DNA from: Methylobacterium soli | GTDB taxonomy: Bacteria; Pseudomonadota; Alphaproteobacteria; Rhizobiales; Beijerinckiaceae | Assembly: GCF_008806385.1 (NCBI RefSeq) | Contig: NZ_VZZK01000032.1 | Span: forward strand, 1 to 64,000 | Length of the DNA stretch: 64,000 nucleotides | Direction: 5' to 3' | In this document: piece by piece, positions 24,339 through 31,176 of the stretch | Numbering within the stretch: position 1 is the stretch's first letter | Layout: every line of letters starts with the position of its first letter | Notes under the pieces: model-generated | Told to the model about the DNA's origin: nothing | Database searches by the model: none | The model's input: the letters and a program-made list of their open reading frames with translations, nothing else | Translations under genes and position numbers: made by a program

Positions 24339-25493
24339 TCAGGCCGATGCGGCCACGGTGTCGGCTACCTTTGCCTTACGCGCACCGAGCGGCTCTGGCT
24401 TGCCGGTGGTGGTATCCTTGGCGGTCTGGTGCTCCATCTCAGCGTTCACCTCGGCGCCGAGCAGGACGATGGTCGTCGAGATCCAGATCCAGGTCATGAA
24501 GCCGATCACCGCTCCCAACGAACCGTAGGTCTCGTTGTAGTTTCCGAAACTCGACACGTACCACGAGAACAGGGCCGAGACGGCGATCCAGAGGAAGGCG
24601 GCCACGCCGCTCCCCCACGTCACCCAGCGCCACTGCGCGGTGTCCCGGCTCGGACCGTAGCGGTAGAGCAGCGCGAGGCTCCCGAGCACCACGAGCAGCA
24701 GGATCGGCCAGCGCAGCAGCGCGATGACCCATTCCATCGAGCCGAGGTTCAGGAAAGCTAGGGCCGCCGGAACCACCACGATGCCGATCAGGGCCAAGAC
24801 AACGAAGAGAAGCGCGCCGGCGGTGAAGGTGAGCGAGCGCAGGTTCAGCCAGATGAAGTTCCGTTTCTCCTTCTCGTCATAGACGATGTTGAGCGCGTCG
24901 AAGATCGCCTTCATGCCGCCGTTGGCGCTCCAGATCGACAGGAGGATGCCGAAGGCGGCGGTGAAGCCCAGAGTGCCGCCGCCCTTGGCGGCGATCCGTT
25001 TGACCTGCTCGCCGATGATGTCGAGGGCGCCGCTCGGCAGGATGCCCTGGAGGTTGGCCAGCTGCGCGTTGATGGTTCCGGGATCGGCGACGAGGCCGTA
25101 GATCGAGACCAGGGCGCCGATGGCTGGGAAGAGGGCGAGGATCGCGTAGAAGGTCACGCCGGCCGCGACGAGCAGCACGCGATCGTTCCCGAATTCTTGG
25201 ATGACGCGCTTGCCGATGTCCCACCAGCCCTTGGCGGGGATTTCAGAAGGGCTCTCTGCCTTGCGACCTCGATCGGCTTGTGTGTCCGCGACGCGCTCGG
25301 CATCAGCACCCTCATGGGCTTTGGGACCATTCTCGCGCCCGAGTTGACCGCCGTCGCTTGCCTGTGAACGCGGAGCGTGACGACGCGGCAATGCCACAAG
25401 GCCGAGCAGGGCTGTGCCGAGGAAGATCGTCCACGCTGTCGAAGCCGCCCCTGATTGGGATCTATCTGGCGGTCCTGGAATGCGATCAGTCAT
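24339..25493 (-). CDS. YihY/BrkB-family inner membrane protein (384 aa)
   Basis: After a variable polar N-terminus of about 85 residues, the family core begins at KGWWDIGKRVIQEFGNDRVL and continues with AAGVTFYAILALFPAIGALV, both hallmark segments. Six hydrophobic helices can be traced to LGAVIGFMTWIWISTTIVLL and GAEVNAEMEHQ. Members are multi-pass membrane proteins of unsettled function, once called ribonuclease BN or virulence factor BrkB. It is cargo at the left end of island 2. Confidence 0.88.
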   Translation of the reverse strand: MTDRIPGPPDRSQSGAASTAWTIFLGTALLGLVALPRRHAPRSQASDGGQLGRENGPKAHEGADAERVADTQADRGRKAESPSEIPAKGWWDIGKRVIQEFGNDRVLLVAAGVTFYAILALFPAIGALVSIYGLVADPGTINAQLANLQGILPSGALDIIGEQVKRIAAKGGGTLGFTAAFGILLSIWSANGGMKAIFDALNIVYDEKEKRNFIWLNLRSLTFTAGALLFVVLALIGIVVVPAALAFLNLGSMEWVIALLRWPILLLVVLGSLALLYRYGPSRDTAQWRWVTWGSGVAAFLWIAVSALFSWYVSSFGNYNETYGSLGAVIGFMTWIWISTTIVLLGAEVNAEMEHQTAKDTTTGKPEPLGARKAKVADTVAASA

Positions 25494-26059
25494 GGGGCAC
25501 CCCTGAGGTTACGCCTAAGCAGTCGCCTCGGCCGAGGATCCAACGTGTAATTGGCCCCTTTGTTGCCAGCGCTGACCATTAGAAGATCTACTTCTCAGTA
25601 GCCATAAGCCGAGGTGGGGCGGGGCAACAGATCCCCGGTAAACCCTCATGCAAGCGATTGCCAAACCAAAAAGAACCCGAAAAGAATTATTGTAAGTAGC
25701 AAAAAATTCGCTCCAAAGCTCCTTGTGCGTCTCTTCTGCAGGGCAATAAAAGTTCCTGCGAGAAGATTGAGTGCGATCAGGATGCAGACTTGGCTGAAGC
25801 TCATCTGGGCGACATAGTCTTGGTCCGCATGATAAGGAAAGCTGAGAAAATCTCCGCTAACAGCAGGCGCATGAGAAAGATGAGGGCGCCGTATCGTTGA
25901 ATTCTAGATTGGAGCCGCGAAACTAGTTCGCTACAATGCGAGCAATGACACAAATAGTAGTACTTGCTAAACGATGCGTCTCGTTGGCGAATGCCTTCTT
26001 ACTCGCACGAAAGCGCTCGCGCTTGAACTCGTCCGCTCAGCGCGAGCGCGCACGGTGTT
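25494..26059. other. AT-richer intergenic stretch
   Basis: About 560 bp upstream of the YihY gene. Short open frames exist but lack ribosome sites and protein-like sequence. I see no RNA gene or repeat; it probably holds the YihY promoter. Confidence 0.4.
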
Positions 26060-26422
26060 CTAGTCTCGGCTGTGAAGCAGCCATCCAATTAGAAAGCCAG
26101 CAGCTCCGGCCGTTAGCAAACCAGCCAACGGAGAGGCCTTGGCATACTGCCCAACAGCGTCGACGCCTTGGCGGTAGGCACGCTCAGCGTCAGGGTAACT
26201 CTTGCGGCCCTTCTCCAAAGCGTCCTGCGCCACGCTGGAGGCTTGGTCAGCAATATCTCGGACGGCGTCCTTGGCTTGGCCGACAAGGTTTTCAGCCGTC
26301 CCTTTAAGCTCCGTCGCCTTGCCCTGGGCCTGTGTCTTTTGGTCTCCGGTGAGATCGCCGACCGCTCCCTCGACCTTGCCACCAACCTTCTTGGCCTCGC
26401 CGGTGATGCGATTCTCGTCCAT
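26060..26422 (-). CDS. CsbD-family stress protein with C-terminal membrane helix (120 aa)
   Basis: The N-terminal 60 residues match the CsbD pattern (MDENRITGEAKKVGGKVEGA, VGDLTGDQKTQAQGKATELK). A linker of amphipathic helices follows and ends in a hydrophobic segment (LAGLLTAGAAGFLIGWLL) that should anchor it. CsbD proteins are general-stress proteins of unknown mechanism; the fusion to a membrane tail is common in Rhizobiales. Confidence 0.88.
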   Translation of the reverse strand: MDENRITGEAKKVGGKVEGAVGDLTGDQKTQAQGKATELKGTAENLVGQAKDAVRDIADQASSVAQDALEKGRKSYPDAERAYRQGVDAVGQYAKASPLAGLLTAGAAGFLIGWLLHSRD

Positions 26423-26715
26423 CTGATCTTCCCTCCAGATCGGAAGCCATCACTACCTGGGCTTCTTTGCCCGGAGACAACGCGCTCGCCGCTCAGAACG
26501 TCGCAAGTTATCTGACTCAGATTGTTCGGGACGCATGGAGCCTCGCAGTGGGCAAATGGGACGCCAATGTAAAAAGCAGGCTTTCTGCTGCATTTCAGTG
26601 AAGGCTGCGGGTGTAAATAAGCCGCGAAGGTATTAGGATGAGCCTGCGTGAAGGGTGCTAATAGCTACCTTGCCACATACACTATGGCTCGTTTCGAACG
26701 TACACGGACGATGCC

Positions 26716-26940
26716 ATGAGCCAACAACCCTCACCTATCCGCCTACTCCGCCGGCCAGCAGTCGAGACCATCGTCGGGCTTAAGCGCTCGGCCCTCTATA
26801 AGATGGTAGCCGACGGCCGCTTTCCGAAGCCAATCTCCCTATCGGATGGGAAGAACCCACCAGTTGCCTGGCTCGAGCACGAGGTTATGGCCTTCGTTGA
26901 GCAGCGGATCGCCAGGCGCGATCTGGCGGGGCCTCAGTGA
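26716..26940 (+). CDS. AlpA-type phage regulatory protein (74 aa)
   Basis: The pattern RLLRRPAVETIVGLKRSALY, KMVADGRFPKPISLSDG, VAWLEHEVMAFVEQRI is the AlpA/excisionase fold. AlpA-like proteins act as excision factors or activators in P4-like islands. It lies 370 bp upstream of the second integrase and is one of three AlpA-like genes within 4 kb. Confidence 0.85.
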   Translation: MSQQPSPIRLLRRPAVETIVGLKRSALYKMVADGRFPKPISLSDGKNPPVAWLEHEVMAFVEQRIARRDLAGPQ

Positions 26941-27045
26941 CTGGCTATAGCCGCGGCGAGCGCGATCTACGTTGGAAGGTGTCGAGGCCCTGCTCCGCGA
27001 AGCCGTGGTACCACTCGCACCTGAGGGGGATCACTGACTTCAAAC

Positions 27046-27297
27046 TGTTGAGCAAAACGTTGAGCAAGGCGCCCTGCAATCTCTCAGTACTCAGCGCCAG
27101 CCCTTGATTTATATGGTGGGCCCAGCAGGACTCGAACCTGCGACCAAGGGATTATGAGGGAGTTGCTTTGAAATTTCAGGAAATTTCCTGATGTGCCAGA
27201 AGCCATAGAAATCAAGCATATACCCACTTTTATTGTCTCCTGAGTTTTCAAATGCTTTCCTTGTATTTCACTGAAGTGTTGAGCATAGTGTTGAGCA
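27046..27297. other. Apparent intact attP: tRNA(CAU) 3' fragment between two arm-site pairs
   Basis: On the minus strand 27114-27158 equals the anticodon-loop-to-CCA part of a CAU-anticodon tRNA (CTCATAA loop, GCAGG-TTCGAGT-CCTGC arm, ACCA end). It has no 5' half. GTTGAGCA pairs with 4-bp spacers flank it at 27047-27066 and 27278-27297. The perfect palindrome CAGGAAATTTCCTG lies at 27177-27190. The integrase begins 17 bp after the second pair. Arms on both sides of one core is the layout of attP, not of a half site. Confidence 0.6.
27114..27158 (-). repeat. 3' half of a tRNA with anticodon CAU (Met or Ile2), non-functional
   Basis: 45 nt from the anticodon loop to the encoded CCA. The expected 5' half is absent at 27159 onwards, so it cannot form a tRNA. 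It is read as the recombination core of the integrase at 27314. No second copy is seen in the window. Confidence 0.75.
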
Positions 27298-27313
27298 TTT
27301 CAGAGGGTATTCT

Positions 27314-28678
27314 ATGGCCGGGTATAGTGATTCTGCATTGCGTGGGTGGAGAAGGAGCGGCGTTATTCGAAAGGCAGGGGCGAAGGAGGCGGTGCCGGCT
27401 AGGACTTTGTCGGAGCGACTGCACGAACGCGGTGCAGGCAGCTTGATGCTTGAACGGCGTGAGACCGGGGCCGTTGAGGTCTACTTCGCCTGGCGCTCAG
27501 GTGGCCCGCAGAAGCGTGTAAAGCTCGGCGTGCTGTTCGACATCGCGCCAGATGGGAGCGAGCGAGGTATCGCGTTCTGGCGTGGCGAAGCAGGTCGGGT
27601 ATCAGCAGAGGTGCGCGAACATGGCGGGGTGAAGGAGCGTGCTCAACACCAAGTTCAGCTGGCTCGTGCAGCTGAACGGCTGGCTGCGGAAGAGGCGGCG
27701 CGCGGCACCTTTCGACATTTGTTCGAGGACTACATCGACAACCGGCGCGGCAAAGCTCGCGACGATCAGATCGCGGAGTTTGGGCGGATACTGAAAGTCG
27801 ACCTCGGAAAATTCCCCGCGATTTTGGATCTTCCCGCTAAGGACGTCCGACCCCATCATATTCGACAAGTTCTCGAGCCGATCTGGGCGCGTAACGCTCA
27901 AAGGCAAGCGGCAAAGGTGCGCAGCTTTCTCAGAGCCGCGTTCGCATATGGCCTGGCCGCCGAGTTCTCGTTGGGCCGGAGGAGCGGCAAAGCGTTCGGC
28001 CTAGAACAGAACCCGGTAGACTCGGTAACTGTGCCTGGAACCTCAAACCCTGGGACGCGCTCGCTATCTGAGGCGGAACTCTCTCACTTCTGGTTAACGA
28101 TTGAAGGAGCGAATGGAGTTGGGCCCATAGTGGCAAAGCTTCTGAAGTTCGTCATCGCAACCGGCGGCCAGAGGATCGAGCAAGTTATGCGCGAGCCGTG
28201 GGAGAGCTTCGACGAGAAAGCGCGCACCATGCGCCTTATCGATGCAAAGGGACGTGGAGGAATTAGAAGAACTCACCTTGTGCCACTTTCCGATCGCGCC
28301 ATCGAGATTTTGAAGGAGGTCCGAGAAATCAATGGTTCTCATCAGTGGCCATGGACCACAACCGGCCGGCAGACGATATCTGTGACGACACCGGTTCACA
28401 GCATAGACAAATGGTATGAGGCGAAAGGTGCGGTCGCTGGCGCGCAGATAGAGAGGTTTACTCCTCGCGATCTACGTCGGACTTGTTCGCAGATAATGCA
28501 GAGAGCAGGGGTAGACGATCTTGCCTCCGACCTTCTGCAGAGCCACGGCGTGGGCGGTGTGGTCACGAAGCACTATCGCAATGATCCGGCTGGCTACCTT
28601 CCTGCAAAACGCTCTGCGTTGGACGCCTTTGAGGTCAAGCTGGCGCAAATTCTGGCGAGAACACCAGCCTCTGAATGA
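27314..28678 (+). CDS. Second tyrosine integrase (454 aa)
   Basis: A divergent P4-related integrase. Recognisable parts are an N-terminal domain with FAWRSGGPQKRVKLGVL, a core-binding segment (TFRHLFEDYIDNRRGKARDD), the Arg box ATGGQRIEQVMREPW, the FTPRDLRRTCSQIM box and a C-terminal SHGVGGVVTKHYRND box with the candidate Tyr in HYRND. The usual His of HxxR is replaced (PRDLR), as in several island integrases. It is next to its own attP-like region and downstream of AlpA, so it belongs to an element captured within island 2. Confidence 0.85.
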   Translation: MAGYSDSALRGWRRSGVIRKAGAKEAVPARTLSERLHERGAGSLMLERRETGAVEVYFAWRSGGPQKRVKLGVLFDIAPDGSERGIAFWRGEAGRVSAEVREHGGVKERAQHQVQLARAAERLAAEEAARGTFRHLFEDYIDNRRGKARDDQIAEFGRILKVDLGKFPAILDLPAKDVRPHHIRQVLEPIWARNAQRQAAKVRSFLRAAFAYGLAAEFSLGRRSGKAFGLEQNPVDSVTVPGTSNPGTRSLSEAELSHFWLTIEGANGVGPIVAKLLKFVIATGGQRIEQVMREPWESFDEKARTMRLIDAKGRGGIRRTHLVPLSDRAIEILKEVREINGSHQWPWTTTGRQTISVTTPVHSIDKWYEAKGAVAGAQIERFTPRDLRRTCSQIMQRAGVDDLASDLLQSHGVGGVVTKHYRNDPAGYLPAKRSALDAFEVKLAQILARTPASE

Positions 28679-28884
28679 CCGTTTGTCGGGAAACGGAAGC
28701 GACCCCCGTTACTCATATTTGAATAACGGGGCAACGTTCAAGGTGGCTTTCAGAGAGTTGTGTATTTAAGTTCGAAAAACTCGCCACTAGTAACTCTCCA
28801 ATCCGAGTGCATAATTCGCTTATCGAAGCTTTTGAGATGTCCCGAAAGTTCGAGAAATCTCCCTAGATCTCATTCGGTGCGAAT

Positions 28885-29070
28885 ATGAACACGACCAGCT
28901 TTGACGAATGGCAAGCTGCTGCCTTTTTCCACGAGCGATACAAAATCAGCAACACGACTTGGTGGCGGCTAAGTAAAACAGAGGACTTTCCTTCTCCTAT
29001 TCGTATTGGGAGGCGGGTGCGTTGGAATGTTGCCGAATGCGACTCATACATTTTGAGCAACCGCAGTTAG
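28885..29070 (+). CDS. AlpA-like HTH protein (61 aa)
   Basis: WQAAAFFHERYKISNTTWWR, LSKTEDFPSPIRIGRRVRWN and VAECDSYIL follow the AlpA pattern. It is the second AlpA-like gene, downstream of the second integrase. The surrounding DNA is AT-rich. Probable transcriptional or excision control. Confidence 0.78.
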   Translation: MNTTSFDEWQAAAFFHERYKISNTTWWRLSKTEDFPSPIRIGRRVRWNVAECDSYILSNRS

Positions 29071-29153
29071 TCGGGACATCAGTATACGAGCTGTCAGAAC
29101 TTATTTGATCCGATCTTGGTCGATCGGCGAGATATCCGGCTCCGTTATGCGGC

Positions 29154-29216
29154 GCTGCGTATGGAACGCCTTCGGGCGTGCAGGCCAATCTCCCTGTCGA
29201 CCAATCCATACGCAGC
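29154..29216. repeat. Imperfect long hairpin (GCTGCGTATGG / CCATACGCAGC)
   Basis: 11-bp perfect inverted arms at 29154-29164 and 29206-29216 enclose a smaller hairpin (ACGCC-TTCG-GGCGT). It lies just upstream of the operon at 29250 and could be a structured leader RNA or an operator. Confidence 0.4.
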
Positions 29217-29249
29217 CTGCACCCTCATGGTCGAGGGTAGGAGATACCC

Positions 29250-29525
29250 GTGCTGAACCCCGCCCCGAATTCCCCTGAGCCTACCTACTCCGCACCCGGC
29301 ATCAACGTGAACGTGCGTATCAATGGCGTGCCTGTCCCGCGGGTTAGCCCCGAAACACGTGCCCGCTGCCTGGTCTGGCGCGATGGTTACGTTATCGAGC
29401 CGAGCATCGCCGGCCTAGTTATTCGATGTGCCCACAGTGGCCGTGTGGTCGCGAGCGGCTTTGTTGGCTTCGAGTCCATCATTGCGGCCTACGAACACGG
29501 CGAGCTGAAAGGAGGTGCGCTATGA
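29250..29525 (+). CDS. Hypothetical protein (91 aa)
   Basis: GTG start with TAGGAGA upstream. Beta-rich sequence (GINVNVRINGVPVPRVSP, CLVWRDGYVIEPSIAGLVIR). The stop overlaps the next ATG. No family recognised. Confidence 0.6.
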   Translation: MLNPAPNSPEPTYSAPGINVNVRINGVPVPRVSPETRARCLVWRDGYVIEPSIAGLVIRCAHSGRVVASGFVGFESIIAAYEHGELKGGAL

Positions 29526-29824
29526 CCGACTATCAGCTCAAGGCGATCGCGAATGCCGGCGCGCGCGGTGATATGGATGAATACCACAGGCTGCTAGGCG
29601 AACAGTATGCGAATGACTGGGCGCCCGGGCAGCTGAACCGGGCTGTCGAAACAGCCGAGCGGCACGGTTGTGTGCTAGAGCGCTCAGCTGACGGCCTTGG
29701 CGATGGGCCGCAGAACATGGGTGGGATCCGGATTAAGGAGCGGAAGTCTGGCCGCATCGTTGCGGGTCGCCAGTTTGAGTTCAAGCCGAGCGACGTCCTG
29801 GAGCACTTCGGGGAGGCGCCGTGA
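29522..29824 (+). CDS. Hypothetical protein (100 aa)
   Basis: A near-perfect AAAGGAGGT site precedes the ATG at 29522. The sequence (DYQLKAIANAGARGDMDEYH, QLNRAVETAERHGCVLERS) is helical then beta. The TGA overlaps the GTG of the following gene, so three small genes form one operon. Confidence 0.6.
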   Translation: MTDYQLKAIANAGARGDMDEYHRLLGEQYANDWAPGQLNRAVETAERHGCVLERSADGLGDGPQNMGGIRIKERKSGRIVAGRQFEFKPSDVLEHFGEAP

Positions 29825-29955
29825 ACACGCTGGCGGCCCTGTGCCGCGATCTCCGAGCCCTGACCCCCGCCGACGCCCTGATCGTCGCACTGACGCCGCT
29901 GGGCGCCTTCGCACTGGCCGTGATCGCCGTTTTTCCAGACCGCTACTTCGGCTGA
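29821..29955 (+). CDS. Single-pass membrane peptide (44 aa)
   Basis: GTG overlapping the previous stop (GTGA). The peptide has one hydrophobic helix (ALIVALTPLGAFALAVIAVF) after a short cytoplasmic part and ends RYFG. A terminator follows directly. The coupling supports expression; function unknown. Confidence 0.55.
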   Translation: MNTLAALCRDLRALTPADALIVALTPLGAFALAVIAVFPDRYFG

Positions 29956-29972
29956 TGCTCCGGGCATGGAAA

Positions 29973-30008
29973 AAGCCGCCCGAGGTCACTGAACCTGGGC
30001 GGCTTTGA
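29973..30008 (+). terminator. Terminator after the small-gene operon
   Basis: AAGCCGCCCGAGGT pairs with ACCTGGGCGGCTTT; A- and T-runs on both sides make it possibly bidirectional. Confidence 0.8.
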
Positions 30009-30069
30009 TTGGCGGATGTGCATGACAACACCGCACTCCAATCCTGGAGTCACGACATTCTGCTGAGAT

Positions 30070-30109
30070 CAAAAAAGCCCGCTCCAGGGTATGCCAACTG
30101 GAGCGGGCT
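30070..30109 (-). terminator. Strong minus-strand terminator with no gene upstream of it
   Basis: A 12-bp perfect stem (AGCCCGCTCCAG / CTGGAGCGGGCT) with six U on the minus strand. No supported minus-strand gene lies between here and 30442, so it may end a non-coding RNA. Confidence 0.7.
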
Positions 30110-30442
30110 TGAACCGTGCACCGAGGTGTCACGGGAACGAGGTTGTCGGAATGCCTTTCGACACAAGCATCCTCCCGTCACGACGCTCTCTCGCGAATCG
30201 CTATCTGGCTTTTCGAACAATCGAATTACCAGATGTGAACTCGCGTGAAGACCGCGCGAACACATCGAAATTTCCCATAAATAATTTTTTGCTCGGATTT
30301 GGCCCGCAATCATTGCGGCATTGATCAATTTTGATCAGCTGCTTTCATTGCAACCACCGTGCCAACTCTTGCAGCCGCCGCTCAATGGACGCTTTAATGG
30401 CTCCAAGACCCAAAGCGTCCCAACTTGAATGAGGGCAACCCA
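30110..30442. other. Gene-less regulatory stretch upstream of the replication operon
   Basis: About 330 bp, AT-rich at 30240-30330. It should contain the promoter of the AlpA-primase operon and perhaps the promoter of a leftward RNA ending at 30070. In P4-type satellites this position holds immunity RNA; that parallel is inference. Confidence 0.4.
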
Positions 30443-30640
30443 ATGATCCAAATGCTGACCACCGCGAACGTGACCAAGATGCTGCGCATCAACCGCCATT
30501 CACTGATGAAAATTGTAGAGGCTGGAGGTTTTCCGCAGCCGATCCGGTTGAACGCCCGCACTTACCGCTGGAATGAGGAAACTGTGGCGTCGTGGCTTCG
30601 GGAGAAAGAGCAATGCTCGACAAAAACCAGCCAGGCCTAA
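30443..30640 (+). CDS. AlpA-like regulator heading the replication operon (65 aa)
   Basis: MLTTANVTKMLRINRHSLMK, IVEAGGFPQPIRLNARTYRW and NEETVASWL fit AlpA. I chose the ATG at 30443 because GAGGG lies 8 bp upstream. It overlaps the next gene. As the first gene before the primase it may control replication or excision. Confidence 0.78.
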   Translation: MIQMLTTANVTKMLRINRHSLMKIVEAGGFPQPIRLNARTYRWNEETVASWLREKEQCSTKTSQA

Positions 30641-31176
30641 ACGCAAAAAAGGCCACCCTCCGACAAGGGCAGCCTTCTTTACCTAAAACCACTTCGGCGG
30701 ACACCGAAATGAACACTTCAAATTTGCTGAACAAGCCCGACAATAATGACACCACAGACGCCGATGTGCAAGCCGTTTTGGCCCCGCTTGTCGGCATCAT
30801 TGATCAATTTCAGCGTGTTCATTATCTTGGGCAGGTCGGCGAGTTCGACGTGATCGCCATTCGCCGCGAGCCTGAAGAGTTCGGCGCAAGTGATGCAGAG
30901 TTCCTGCGCGATGTGATCGCGTTTTGCGGCGGCGAAGAACTGGCGCTTTGCGAGGTGCAAGGTGCAGCCGGCTCCCGCTCGCTCCAGGTTGCTGGATCGT
31001 CGCGCGGTCTGACCAAGGCGCTCCGGACTGCACCTTCGGATGGTGTTGGCACTGGCCTCCGCGTTGAATGGATCTGCCCGGTGAGCGGCAATGCCTTCCC
31101 GGTCCCCACCCTGGGCCACCTGCTGGACGTGGTCAGCACCTTCGCACGCCGCGGTGTCGGCAAGGTGACTGCATGA
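30613..31176 (+). CDS. Hypothetical protein between AlpA and primase (187 aa)
   Basis: ATG 30613 has GGAGAAAGA upstream and overlaps the AlpA gene. The first 50 residues are polar and probably disordered. The remainder has a globular core (VEWICPVSGNAFPVPTLGHL with one Cys). The stop overlaps the primase start. It may be a replication accessory protein; no family recognised. Confidence 0.6.
   Translation: MLDKNQPGLNAKKATLRQGQPSLPKTTSADTEMNTSNLLNKPDNNDTTDADVQAVLAPLVGIIDQFQRVHYLGQVGEFDVIAIRREPEEFGASDAEFLRDVIAFCGGEELALCEVQGAAGSRSLQVAGSSRGLTKALRTAPSDGVGTGLRVEWICPVSGNAFPVPTLGHLLDVVSTFARRGVGKVTA

Noticed and set aside
27114..27190. A functional tRNA-Met/Ile2 on the minus strand
   Set aside because: The 5' half is absent, so neither the D arm nor the acceptor stem can form.
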